A stretch of DNA of 15,209 nt, from the NCBI GenBank assembly GCA_030612565.1, contig JAUWNQ010000002.1:1-15209 (forward strand), written 5' to 3'. The position numbers and the translations under genes are program-made. Numbering within the stretch: the first letter of the stretch is position 1; each line of letters begins with the position of its first letter. Under the pieces are notes generated by a model. The model was not told where the DNA came from. It ran no database searches and saw only the letters and a program-made list of their open reading frames with translations. Origin of the DNA: Candidatus Bipolaricaulota bacterium (GTDB taxonomy: Bacteria; Bipolaricaulota; Bipolaricaulia; UBA7950; UBA9294). Below, piece by piece: positions 6,246-14,166 of this stretch.

Positions 6246-8951
6246 TTATTTGTCGTCGAGCGCCGCCTGTGCCGCGGCGAGGCGGGCGACAGGGACGCGA
6301 TATGGGCTGCAGCTTACGTAGTGGAGTCCCACCTTGTGACAGAAGTGGATTGAGGACGGTTCACCGCCGTGCTCGCCGCAGATCCCGAGCTTGATCTCGG
6401 GGCGGGCCTCTCTCCCTAGTTCGCAGGCCATTTGCACGAGCTTACCGATGCCTCCTTGGTCGAGAACCTCGAACGGGTTGTGTGCGTAGATCCCTTTGGC
6501 GACGTATTCCTTTAAGAATTTCGCGGCGTCATCGCGGGAGAACCCGCACCCCATCTGGGTGAGATCGTTCGTCCCAAAGCTGAAGAACTCGGCTTCCTTT
6601 GCAATCTCGTCGGCGGTGAGCGCGGCCCGTGGGACCTCGATCATCGTCCCGATCGTGTAGGGTATCTGTTCCTTGGTGAGGTTGCGTTCGGTAAGGACAG
6701 CCATAGCTACCTTCTCGACCAGCTCGCGCTGCAACGAAAGTTCTTTGACGTTTCCGACCAAAGGGATCATGATCTCGGGGTGAACTTTTATCCCTTCCGA
6801 GTAGACGTTGCACGCCGCTTCCATGATCGCCCGTGCCTGCATCTCCGAGATCTCGGGGTAGGTGATCCCCAGCCGACAACCGCGATGACCGAGCATCGGG
6901 TTGACCTCATGAAGGGCATCGACCTTCTCTCGGATCGTTTCTAAAGGGACCCCCATCGCTTCGGCGACCTCCTCTTGCCCTTCGTGGTCGTGCGGGAGGA
7001 ATTCGTGCAGTGGCGGATCCAGAAGCCGGACCGTCACCGGTCTTCCTTCCATCGCCTTAAAGATCCCTTCGAAGTCTTCCCGCTGCATGGGGAGGAGCTT
7101 GGCGAGAGCTGTACGTCTGCCTTCTTCATAGTCGGCGAGGATCATCTCGCGCACAGCGATGATCCTCTCTCCTTCGAAGAACATGTGCTCGGTGCGACAG
7201 AGGCCGATCCCCTCCGCGCCGAACTTGATTGCTGTAGCGGCGTCGTGCGGGGTATCTGCGTTGGTGCGGACGCCGAGTGTCCGGAACCCGTCGACCCAAC
7301 CCATGAACGTCGAGTAGTTCTGGTACAGAAGAGAATCTTCTGCGGCCATCTCACCGTTCATCACCTGGACGATCTCGGAAGGCTTGACAGTGATCTTGGC
7401 ATTGTAGACATAGCCGGTGAAGCCGTCGATCGAGATGGTGTCGCCTTGTTTGATGACCTGTCCTTTGATGGTCATCTTTTTTGCACCGTAGGCGATCTGT
7501 AGGTCCCCAGCGCCGGCGATGCACGGGCAACCCATGCCGCGCGCAACGACTGCGGCGTGCGATGTCATTCCCCCACGAGCAGTGAGAATACCCTTGGCTA
7601 CACTCATCCCGCCGATGTCCTCTGGCGAGGTCTCGATTCGAACGAGGATAACGTCCTTGCCATCGGCCGCCCATTCCTCGGCTTCATCGGCTGTGAAGAC
7701 AACCTGGCCGCAGGCTCCACCAGGGCTGGCGTTCAGCGCCTTGGTGATCGGTTCTATCTTCTTCGCTTTGATGTCAGCTTGGTCGAGGATCGGTGCGAAG
7801 AGCTTGGAAAACTCGGATGCAGGGACGCGCCTGACCGCCTCTTCCTTGTCGATCATCCCTTCCTCAACCATTTCGATCTGGGATCTGAGCCAGCTGAATG
7901 CGGTCCGCTTCCCAGTACGTGTCTGTAGTATGTACAGGGGTGCGTTCTCGATCGTGAACTCGATGTCCTGCATGTCGCGGTAGCGCTCCTCGAGCTGAGC
8001 GCGGATCGCGAGGAGCTCGTCGTAGATATTCGGCATCTCGTCGCGCAGTGTCGCAATCGACAGCGGGGTACGAATCCCAGCGACGACGTCCTCCCCTTGC
8101 GCGTTCATCAGGTACTCCCCGTAGAAGGCGTTCTCCCCGGTTGAGGGGTTGCGGGTGAATGCCACCCCGGTCCCGCAGCCGGCGCCCATGTTCCCGAAGA
8201 CCATCGCCTGCACGTTCACCGCGGTACCGATCAGCCCGTGGATATCATTGAGTTCACGGTATGTGATCGCGCGCGGGTTGGTCCACGAGTGAAAGACCGC
8301 GGTGATCGCTCCCCACAGCTGTTCCATTGGGTCCTGCGGGAACTCGATCCCGACGCGGTCCTTGATCGCCCCCTTGAACGCTTCAACGAGTTCCTTTAGG
8401 TCAGCGGTCGTGAGGTCGGTGTCTAGTGTGACTCCCTTCTTCTCCTTTAGCTTTTCGAGAATCTCCTCGAACGGATCGATCTCCATCTCACTCTGCGGTT
8501 TCAACCCTAGTACAACATCCCCGTACATCTGCACCAGCCGGCGGTAGGAGTCGTTGGCGAAGCGCTCGTTCCCCGTCTTGGCGATGATCCCCTTCACCGT
8601 CTCATCGGTCAGGCCGAGGTTGAGGACCGTATCCATCATCCCGGGCATCGATACGGCAGCGCCGGAGCGAACCGAAACGAGTAAGGGCTTGAATGGGTCC
8701 CCGAACTTCTTTCCGGTCGCCTTCTCGAGTTTGCGCAGGTTCTCCCCGATCTCTTCCTTCAGGTTGTCGGGATAGGTCTTGTCGTGCTCATTGTAGTAAC
8801 GGCAGACCTCGGTTGAGATGGTGAAGCCGGGCGGAACCGGTATTCCCATTTCCGCCATTTCGGCGAGGTTTGCGCCCTTTCCTCCGAGGAGTTCCTTCAT
8901 CGAGGCGTTCCCTTCACTTTCACCCTTGTTGAAAAAATAAACGTACTTCAC
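6246..8951 (-). CDS. ppdK: Pyruvate, phosphate dikinase
   Basis: Interconverts pyruvate, ATP and phosphate with phosphoenolpyruvate, AMP and pyrophosphate in the cytoplasm, serving glycolysis or gluconeogenesis, often in anaerobes. The 901 residues match the usual length of about 870-900. The N-terminal nucleotide-grasp domain opens with FFNKG and GGKGANLAEM and contains VSVRSGAAVSMPGMMDTVLN (93-112). The swivelling phosphohistidine domain has GGMTSHAAVVARG, with the phosphorylated His at 465 and the regulatory-type Thr at 463. The C-terminal PEP/pyruvate barrel has GIGLCRTEHMF (581-591), SFGTNDLTQM (791-800) and GICGEHGG with catalytic Cys858. The start is GTG at 8951, with GGAGG nine bases upstream; no earlier start is needed. 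It lies 154 bases after ftsY across a repeat-rich gap; no convincing own promoter was seen there, so it may be read from the spoVS operon or from an unrecognised promoter. Confidence 0.97.
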   Translation of the reverse strand: MKYVYFFNKGESEGNASMKELLGGKGANLAEMAEMGIPVPPGFTISTEVCRYYNEHDKTYPDNLKEEIGENLRKLEKATGKKFGDPFKPLLVSVRSGAAVSMPGMMDTVLNLGLTDETVKGIIAKTGNERFANDSYRRLVQMYGDVVLGLKPQSEMEIDPFEEILEKLKEKKGVTLDTDLTTADLKELVEAFKGAIKDRVGIEFPQDPMEQLWGAITAVFHSWTNPRAITYRELNDIHGLIGTAVNVQAMVFGNMGAGCGTGVAFTRNPSTGENAFYGEYLMNAQGEDVVAGIRTPLSIATLRDEMPNIYDELLAIRAQLEERYRDMQDIEFTIENAPLYILQTRTGKRTAFSWLRSQIEMVEEGMIDKEEAVRRVPASEFSKLFAPILDQADIKAKKIEPITKALNASPGGACGQVVFTADEAEEWAADGKDVILVRIETSPEDIGGMSVAKGILTARGGMTSHAAVVARGMGCPCIAGAGDLQIAYGAKKMTIKGQVIKQGDTISIDGFTGYVYNAKITVKPSEIVQVMNGEMAAEDSLLYQNYSTFMGWVDGFRTLGVRTNADTPHDAATAIKFGAEGIGLCRTEHMFFEGERIIAVREMILADYEEGRRTALAKLLPMQREDFEGIFKAMEGRPVTVRLLDPPLHEFLPHDHEGQEEVAEAMGVPLETIREKVDALHEVNPMLGHRGCRLGITYPEISEMQARAIMEAACNVYSEGIKVHPEIMIPLVGNVKELSLQRELVEKVAMAVLTERNLTKEQIPYTIGTMIEVPRAALTADEIAKEAEFFSFGTNDLTQMGCGFSRDDAAKFLKEYVAKGIYAHNPFEVLDQGGIGKLVQMACELGREARPEIKLGICGEHGGEPSSIHFCHKVGLHYVSCSPYRVPVARLAAAQAALDDK

Positions 8952-8970
8952 TTCTAGATACCTCCGTAAG

Positions 8971-9110
8971 TGATAATTGAATGATTTAGTGATTGAATCA
9001 TTGAGTGATTTAACAGCTCAATCATTCAATCCCCCGATCACTCAATGATTCAATGATTCAATCTCCCGATCACTCAATGATTCAATCTCCCGATCGCTAA
9101 ATCACTCAAT
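8971..9110. repeat. ATTGAGTGATT/AATCATTCAAT intergenic repeat cluster between ftsY and ppdK
   Basis: Low-complexity but ordered DNA. The left part reads as ATTGA(A/G)TGATT words, the right part as their complements. From 9035 on, a unit of about 24 bases (ATCACTCAATGATTCAATCTCCCG) occurs in two to three imperfect tandem copies, one with an extra ATGATTCA. At the centre, 8991-9005 and 9017-9031 form a 15-base inverted repeat with one mismatch and an 11-base loop. The array touches the ftsY stop codon. A related copy lies at 12104-12202. Confidence 0.85.
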
Positions 9111-10023
9111 TCGAGAAGAGTGCTTCCACAAACTGGCTAGCGGAGAACTCGTGCAGGTCATCCACGCCTTCTCCCACCCCAATGTACAACAATGGGAGTC
9201 TTAATTCATCCCAGATCGCTAGGATTACGCCTCCCTTGGCCGTTCCATCGAGCTTGGTGAGGACGAGTCCGGTGAGGTCGATCGCCTCGTGGAAGCGGAC
9301 CGCTTGGGAGATGCCGTTCTGGCCGGTGGTCGCGTCGAGGACGAGAAGGCGTTCGTCCGATCCTCGTCCAAGCTTCTTCTCCACTGTGCGCTCGATCTTC
9401 TTCAGTTCCTCCATCAGGTTGTGTTTCGTCTGCAGTCGTCCAGCGGTATCGATCAGGAGGAGACTCCCGAGGCGACGGGCGTGGTCGAGGGCATCGAAGA
9501 CGACCGCTGATGGATCGGCGCCAATCTTGTGTTTGATCAGGTCTACGCCGACCCGATCCGCCCAGACCGCGAGTTGCTCGATCGCCGCAGCGCGGAAGGT
9601 ATCGGCCGCAGCGAGGGTAATCGGTAATGAGGGATTCTGCTCTCGCAGGCGGGACGCGATTTTGGCGATGGTCGTCGTCTTTCCCGATCCGTTCACTCCG
9701 GTGACGAGGATCACGGTTGGCTCCTCATCCTTGCGCAGGGTGAGCGGCCGCTCCGATCCCGCGAGACGTTCCACTATCACCATTTCTAGGGCGGCCATGA
9801 AGGCCTCTCCGTTCGTCTGGCCGCGGCGGCTACGCTCGGCGAGTTCCTCCGTGAGGTCCATTGCCACACGAACCCCGACGTCTCCGGCGATGAGGATCTC
9901 CTCGATCTCCTCGAGTTCCACCGCGCTCAGCTTCTCCCCACGAGAGAAGACCTGGCCAAGCGAACTGGTGAACCCGGAGCGGGTTCGCTTCAACCCTTTC
10001 TTCAACCGATCGATCCACGCCAT
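9106..10023 (-). CDS. ftsY: Signal recognition particle receptor FtsY (SRP GTPase)
   Basis: Docks ribosome/SRP complexes at the inner membrane for co-translational insertion. It consists of the NG domains only (305 residues); the long acidic A domain of enterobacterial FtsY is absent, as in many other bacteria. Numbering from the GTG at 10026: helical N domain about 1-95, G1 GVNGSGKTT (110-118), SRP-specific DTFRAAA (142-148), G3 DTAGR (193-197), DATTGQNG (231-238), G4 TKLD (257-260) and the closing GVGEGVDDL (283-291). The start is taken as ATG 10023 because GGAGG lies seven bases upstream; GTG 10026 would be only four bases away. Its ATG shares the A of the argS TGA stop (TGATG), implying translational coupling. 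It is the third gene of a spoVS-argS-ftsY operon. The stop codon abuts the repeat cluster. Confidence 0.96.
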   Translation of the reverse strand: MAWIDRLKKGLKRTRSGFTSSLGQVFSRGEKLSAVELEEIEEILIAGDVGVRVAMDLTEELAERSRRGQTNGEAFMAALEMVIVERLAGSERPLTLRKDEEPTVILVTGVNGSGKTTTIAKIASRLREQNPSLPITLAAADTFRAAAIEQLAVWADRVGVDLIKHKIGADPSAVVFDALDHARRLGSLLLIDTAGRLQTKHNLMEELKKIERTVEKKLGRGSDERLLVLDATTGQNGISQAVRFHEAIDLTGLVLTKLDGTAKGGVILAIWDELRLPLLYIGVGEGVDDLHEFSASQFVEALFSN

Positions 10024-11309
10024 CACATCGCCTCCGGGGACGAGATCCCAAGGATCTCCAGGCTGCGTCGGAAAACGATCCGCATGGCCTGGAGCAGTGC
10101 GAGGCGCGCCAGCATCACCTTCTCGTCCGTGCCGATCACCCGGTGCTCCCCATAGTAGACGTGGAAGGCCCGTGCCAGCCCCAGCGTGTAGTCGGCGAGG
10201 AGGTGCGGGGCGAAGTCGAGCGCTGCACCGGAAACGACCTCTGGAAACCGGTCGAGCCGTTTTATCAGGTCGAACTCTGCCTGCGTTTCAAGTGGTGAGA
10301 GATCGACGCTCGTCGCGTCGAAGGACGAGAGATCGGCCTTGCGGAAGATGGAAGCGATCCGGGTGTGTGCGTACTGGATGTAGTAGATCGGGTTATCGAG
10401 CGATTCCGCACGCGCGAGTTCGAGGTCGAACTGCAGGTGGCTCTCGGGCTTTCGCGCGACCATGAAGTAGCGGACTACGTCACGCCCGAGCTCGTCTGTG
10501 AGATCGCGCAAGCGGACGAACTGCCCGGCGCGGGTTGACATGCGTGCGACCCCTGCTCCCTCCTTGATGCTCACAAATTGGTGCGTCGCATAGCTGAGGA
10601 ACTCCTCGGGGTAGCGGAGGATGCGCATCGCCGCCTTCATACACGATTGCTCCACCTGATGGTCCGCCCCTTGGACGTTGATGACCTGAGTGAATCCGCG
10701 GCGGTGCTTGTCGATGTGGTAAGCGATATCGACCATGAGGTAGGTCGGCCGGCCGTCGCTTCGGATGAGGACGGAGTCCTTCACCCCACCGCTATCCTCC
10801 GCCTTGAGCCAGATTGCGCCGTCCTCTTCGTAGATCCCATGACGCTCGCGCAGAAGATCGAGTGCCGCAGTCACCTCCCCGCGGTGATGGAGATCTCCTT
10901 CGCTGAACCAGGTATCGAACCTGACCCCGAGTTGGGCGAGGTCATCCCTAATCAACGTCTTGATCCGCGAGATTGCTTCTTCCTTCAATGTTGACGCGGT
11001 CTGTCGATCGAAGACCAGGAACTTCTCGCCGAAAGTCTCTTTCACCTCGCGGGCGATCTCAACCAGGTATTCTCCTTGGTACCCCCCTTCCGGGATCGAC
11101 GCTTCTCCTCCCGCAAGCTCGCAATAGCGTGCCCATAAGGATTCTGTCAGGAGGTCGATTTGGCGTCCCTCGTCGTTGAAGTAGTACTCTCGGGTGACGG
11201 TGTAACCAAGGGCATCGTAGAGCGAGGCGAGGACATCGCCGAGGACGGCCTGGCGGCCGTGCCCGACGGTGAGGGGGCCGGTGGGGTTGGAGCTGACGAA
11301 TTCTACCTG
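10023..11309 (-). pseudogene. argS: Arginyl-tRNA synthetase, catalytic and anticodon-binding part (downstream of an in-frame TGA)
   Basis: Class I aminoacyl-tRNA synthetase attaching arginine to tRNA-Arg. The frame is continuous with the N-terminal piece at 11310-11651 except for a single TGA. Directly after the TGA, QVEFVSSNPTGPLTVGHG carries the HIGH-like motif (GHG, residues 130-132 of the full protein). MSTR, the KMSKS equivalent, is at residues 371-374 within RMSTRAGQFVRLRDL. The DALR-type anticodon-binding domain runs from about residue 417 to the end. Counted from 11651, the gene has 542 sense-plus-TGA codons, close to the normal ArgS size of 550-580. The first possible restart after the TGA is GTG 11045, which would lose the HIGH motif, so a separately translated fragment could not be active. 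The 3' end overlaps ftsY by one base. Whether this is decay, read-through or a sequence error cannot be told here. Confidence 0.9.
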
Positions 11310-11312
11310 TCA
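11310..11312 (-). other. In-frame TGA interrupting argS
   Basis: The minus strand reads GGA AAA ACG TGA CAG GTA GAA TTC. Coding similarity to ArgS is unbroken on both sides in one frame, so this is a point nonsense codon and not a frameshift. One-base origins include TGG, CGA, AGA and GGA. Confidence 0.9.
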
Positions 11313-11651
11313 CGTTTTTCCAGCCCCGATCGTTGAGGAACCGAATCGGGCCTTCGACTGTAGGAGCTCCTGTAAAGCCACGTGGATAACCGTAGGCTGC
11401 AGGAAGAGGTTGATGAACCCCGGTCCGGCGAGCTCTACACGCGAGAACGCATCATCAGGGATGGCCGCCACTAGCCGCTCGGCCAGCTGCCGCGGGGGGA
11501 GGTTCGCCGCCTTTGCCCCAATGAGGGGGAGGTTGGTGGAGAAGTCTCCGAACTCTGACCGCTCGGGGGGGTGAACCTCAATCGAAACCGAGGGGAGGCC
11601 GAGCTTTTCCCATGTCGAAGCGAGTAAACTCTCAATCCGTGATCTGAGCAT
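11310..11651 (-). pseudogene. argS: Arginyl-tRNA synthetase, N-terminal tRNA-binding domain (ends at an in-frame TGA)
   Basis: A 113-residue piece matching the ArgS N-terminal (Arg_tRNA_synt_N) domain, which contacts the tRNA elbow. Recognisable features are FGDFSTNLPL, followed by the LAERL helix and ELAGPGFINLFL, then GAGKT and TGA (11312-11310). In other ArgS proteins the same spot reads like GAGKKVNVEFVSANPTG, so the TGA occupies a variable position two codons before V-E-F-V. No clear Shine-Dalgarno precedes ATG 11651; a TATAGAAT lies nine bases upstream (11668-11661), which could serve a leaderless transcript, but the gene is more simply read from the spoVS promoter across a 35-base gap. 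GAGKT here only resembles a Walker A motif by chance. Confidence 0.85.
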
Positions 11652-11686
11652 GATGGTGTTATTCTATAAGGTGATGAACGGGGAAG

Positions 11687-11947
11687 CTACCTTTCGACGA
11701 TGAAGCGGATCCCGGTCCTCGTCTTCCCGTCGATTTCGAGCTCGATGAATCCGGGGATGACCTTGATCGGAGCCTTCCCCTCTTCTTCCACCATCCGCCG
11801 TGCGATGGCGATCGCCTTTACGGTCTGATTGACGGCACCGGCACCGATCGCGTGAATCTCGACGACACCATGCTCTTCCAGAACACTGGCGATAGCACCG
11901 GCGGTCGAATTCGGGTTTGAGCGGGATGCAACCCTCAATATTTCCAT
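11687..11947 (-). CDS. spoVS: SpoVS-family protein (stage V sporulation protein S-like)
   Basis: The 86-residue length equals that of Bacillus subtilis SpoVS. The full family pattern is present: MEILRVASRSNPNSTAGAIA at the N-terminus, EIHAIGAGAVNQTVKAIAIA in the middle, and a C-terminal PGFIELEIDGKTRTGIRFIV. The family has an Alba-like small alpha/beta fold and is thought to act in nucleic-acid binding or regulation; it occurs in many bacteria that do not sporulate, so the name says little about sporulation here. ATG 11947 has AGGAG seven bases upstream. It is the first gene after the promoter at 12004-12033 and leads an operon with argS and ftsY. Confidence 0.95.
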   Translation of the reverse strand: MEILRVASRSNPNSTAGAIASVLEEHGVVEIHAIGAGAVNQTVKAIAIARRMVEEEGKAPIKVIPGFIELEIDGKTRTGIRFIVER

Positions 11948-12003
11948 GGCCGTTCTCCTGCTGTCGCGTGCTTTGCGATACGCTGCAACCCCCCTGCTCG
12001 GTC

Positions 12004-12033
12004 AGTATAGCAACGCCCTTATTCTTCTGTCAA
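12004..12033 (-). promoter_or_regulatory. Sigma70-type promoter of the spoVS-argS-ftsY operon
   Basis: Minus strand TTGACA (12033-12028), an 18-base spacer and TATACT (12009-12004). The -35 box is perfect and the -10 has one mismatch. The predicted start near 11997 gives a 50-base leader. A short palindrome, AGGCTG-TC-CAGCCT (12037-12050), sits just upstream of the -35 box and could be a regulator site, but this is a guess. Confidence 0.8.
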
Positions 12034-12103
12034 AGGAGGCTGTCCAGCCTGCTGCGTAAACCCTCTTCCCCTTGTAGAGGAGCACACTTAACCGTAGAGG
12101 AAA

Positions 12104-12202
12104 GAATTGAGTGATTTAACGAATGAGCGATTGAGTGATTGAACATTTTAGCTTCCAAATCTCTTAATCTACCGATGATTCAATCTTCCGATTTCTTAAT
12201 CC
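12104..12202. repeat. Second copy of the ATTGAGTGATT-type intergenic repeat
   Basis: Contains ATTGAGTGATTTAAC (12106-12120), identical to 9000-9014 in the other cluster, then GATTGAGTGATTGAA and diverged complements such as GATGATTCAATCTTCCGAT. It is more degraded than the copy at 8971-9110. It lies between the spoVS promoter and the divergent gene at 12242, so the two copies bracket the spoVS-argS-ftsY operon. Confidence 0.75.
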
Positions 12203-12226
12203 TTCCCTCTCCGCTTCAGGATGGGT

Positions 12227-12232
12227 TATAAT
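12227..12232 (+). promoter_or_regulatory. TATAAT box directly before the 12242 gene (possible leaderless transcript)
   Basis: A perfect TATAAT with only nine bases to ATG 12242 would place the transcript start within about four bases of the start codon. No good -35 box is seen at 17 bases (TTCCCT). The only Shine-Dalgarno-like sequence, GGGTGA at 12233-12238, ends three bases from the ATG, which is too close. Confidence 0.5.
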
Positions 12233-12241
12233 GGGTGAATT

Positions 12242-14038
12242 ATGCGTGTTAAAAGCCTGTTCGAGAAGAGCTTGCGCCACCCCGTGGTCACCCTGTTCGG
12301 TGGATTGGCGCTTGGGGGAATCGCTATCGGGATTGCCGTCCTCATCCTCGTGCTTGTCGTTGAACCGGTGGCCACGCCAGAGCTTGAAGGGACCGTCTAC
12401 TATGAGGAAGGAGACTTCGTCCTTCGATACCAGAAGGATAGCCCAGGGAGGGAAGATCACGCTGCGCTCGCCGAGGTGTTAAAGCAATATCATGAGGAAC
12501 TCCTCGATCTTCTCGATGTCAATCCCGACCTTGTTCCGACTCCGATCGATGTCTTCGTCCACGATGATGTTTCCTCGATGCAGACCTCGATCAGCAAACG
12601 TAAGAGCCCCGAAGCACGCTCGGTCTACCTGGCTCCACTCGATCTCCTCGTTGGGGAGGATCCGCGTGGCCGCCTGGCTGAGCTGGTCCTCGCGTTCGGG
12701 TGGGGACGGTGCGGATCGCAGATTCTCCATGCGGGAACAAGGCTATATGCGACGGAGCCGAAACGGGACTTCCATGCGGTGGTTGCGGCCCTGCCAAATC
12801 GGCTCTTCTTAACACTACCAGAATTGATCCGCGCGGAGGAGAGGGGGCGTTTCCCGGAGTCGCTCTATCAGCAGTTCGATTCCCCGTACTCTCCGGTATC
12901 GATCGCATTCAGCGATCTCCGGAAGCTGTTCGGACTTTCCGTGCACGGAGAGGTATCTCCAGAGGATATCCTGGCACTAGAAGCGGCCTCATTCGTCCAG
13001 TTTCTCATCGAGACGAAGGGCGGGATCCGTGCGGTGAAACAAGCATGGGGAAGGGGATCGACGGTAAACCTCCTCAACCGCATCGATTCGGTACCACCGG
13101 AAGAGATGGGCGCACGCTGGTACACAGCAGGGATCGAAGCGGGACGAGGTGCCCCTGATTTCCCGTTCTTGTCGGTCTACTATCTGCTGGGAGGAGGGTT
13201 CCCCGACGCGGCGTGGATAAGGTCGAGCACGTGGCACGGCGAGGATCTCTCTCAGGGTGAGATCACACTGGCTGTGCGGTGCGCTCTTGCGGTAGGAGCA
13301 TTCATCGAAGCAAGGGCGTTGATCTCCCACCTAGAAGGGGGAGAGGCGAAGGACGACATGCAGGCTCTTCTCACCCTATACGAGGGATGGACGGTGACAG
13401 AAGCCCCCGGCCTGCGGGTCTTTGTTTCGCCGCAGGTCTTCCGAGAAGGGGGGCCGGAGATCTCACAGATCGAGCGCCTTTTCGAGCGAATGACCGAAGA
13501 GCTTGCCCTTCCTACGAGCGACCTTCCGGAGCGGATGACCCTCTTCTTCCATCCCGATACGGAAACACGGGACAGGGGAGAGTCCCTCATCCCTCTCTCT
13601 TCGGAGAAGAACGCGACGCTTCACCTTCTTCCTAAGGATGACGTTGCATACCGCATGGGAGAGGTTCTCCCTATTTATGCTTGGGGGAAGGATACGTACT
13701 CGCGGCTTCTGCGCGCCGGCGTGGCCATGGCTCTCTCCTGTGATGAGGATCTCCTTGTGGAGGAAGGGTGCCGGTTGCGTCAGGAGGGACTTTGGTTCTC
13801 ACTATCCTCGATCGACTTTGGGATGGCCTCTCAGCGAACGGTCGAGGTAGAGGCCGGTCTCCTTTTGTACTACATCCTTGAGAGATACGGGGGAGAAGCC
13901 CTGCGCGAGATCTGGGTCGCAACCTCCCCCTTGGATAGATACCTTTCGTTCGACACGGCGCTCACCGAGGTGTGCGCGACAACGAGAGAAGAGATCGAAG
14001 AGTCCCTCTTTTCCTCGCTTTTATCCTGCAATGAGTAA
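12242..14038 (+). CDS. Membrane-anchored protein with two degenerate gluzincin (peptidase MA-like) halves; function unknown
   Basis: A 598-residue protein. Residues 16-40 form one hydrophobic segment after a basic N-terminus, so the rest probably lies outside the membrane. I do not recognise a named family with certainty. Two halves show the same order of elements. First half: extended strands plus an amphipathic helix (about 52-95), PIDVFVHDD (101-109), a helix where HExxH would be (AELVLAFGWGRCG, 146-158), then SFVQFLIETKGG (250-261). Second half: GLRVFVS (390-396), RMTLFFHPD (431-439), LLRAGVAMALSCDE (489-502) and EAGLLLYYILERYGG (537-551). This matches peptidase MA-like proteins in layout, but no HExxH is present in either half, so catalysis is unlikely. 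The assignment is inference. It is divergent from spoVS, and no classical terminator follows. Confidence 0.8.
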   Translation: MRVKSLFEKSLRHPVVTLFGGLALGGIAIGIAVLILVLVVEPVATPELEGTVYYEEGDFVLRYQKDSPGREDHAALAEVLKQYHEELLDLLDVNPDLVPTPIDVFVHDDVSSMQTSISKRKSPEARSVYLAPLDLLVGEDPRGRLAELVLAFGWGRCGSQILHAGTRLYATEPKRDFHAVVAALPNRLFLTLPELIRAEERGRFPESLYQQFDSPYSPVSIAFSDLRKLFGLSVHGEVSPEDILALEAASFVQFLIETKGGIRAVKQAWGRGSTVNLLNRIDSVPPEEMGARWYTAGIEAGRGAPDFPFLSVYYLLGGGFPDAAWIRSSTWHGEDLSQGEITLAVRCALAVGAFIEARALISHLEGGEAKDDMQALLTLYEGWTVTEAPGLRVFVSPQVFREGGPEISQIERLFERMTEELALPTSDLPERMTLFFHPDTETRDRGESLIPLSSEKNATLHLLPKDDVAYRMGEVLPIYAWGKDTYSRLLRAGVAMALSCDEDLLVEEGCRLRQEGLWFSLSSIDFGMASQRTVEVEAGLLLYYILERYGGEALREIWVATSPLDRYLSFDTALTEVCATTREEIEESLFSSLLSCNE

Positions 14039-14063
14039 GAATGGAGGGTTCCTCGTCGTTTCG

Positions 14064-14090
14064 CCTGCCTGTGTCGGCGAGGCAGACAGG
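14064..14090. repeat. Imperfect palindrome downstream of the 12242 gene
   Basis: CCTGCCTG (14064-14071) can pair with CAGACAGG (14083-14090) with one mismatch, enclosing a GC-rich loop. No T run follows, so it is not a standard terminator. It is the first of several palindromes in the gene-free stretch 14039-14650. Confidence 0.55.
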
Positions 14091-14115
14091 AGTGGGTAGT
14101 AACTTCTAATTTCGG

Positions 14116-14143
14116 TTCGCACGGCACGGATGCCGGTTGCGAA
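14116..14143. repeat. Imperfect stem-loop in intergenic region
   Basis: TTCGCACGGCA (14116-14126) pairs with TGCCGGTTGCGAA (14131-14143) across a four-base loop, with a two-base bulge. Role unknown. Confidence 0.55.
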
Positions 14144-14166
14144 GCAAGACCGGAGGTCGAAGAGAA

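Noticed and set aside
8971..9110. CRISPR array
   Set aside because: Repeats are directly adjacent with diverged copies and no unique spacers of constant length; no cas genes nearby.
9182..10465. Long plus-strand open frame of 427 codons opposite ftsY and argS
   Set aside because: It lies fully antisense to two clear genes; the translation is Arg/Ser-rich without motifs and has no convincing ribosome binding site. It is a shadow of GC-rich coding DNA.
11310..11312. TGA as a generally reassigned sense codon
   Set aside because: TGA serves as the natural stop of the glycosidase paralog (1-3), argS itself (10023-10025) and ftsY (9106-9108).
11310..11312. Selenocysteine at the argS TGA
   Set aside because: The site is a variable non-Cys position in ArgS and no convincing downstream hairpin was recognised.
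11310..11330. GAGKT as a Walker A nucleotide-binding motif
   Set aside because: It lies at the end of the ArgS N-terminal domain, where GAGKK-like sequences are normal; the rest of a P-loop protein is absent.
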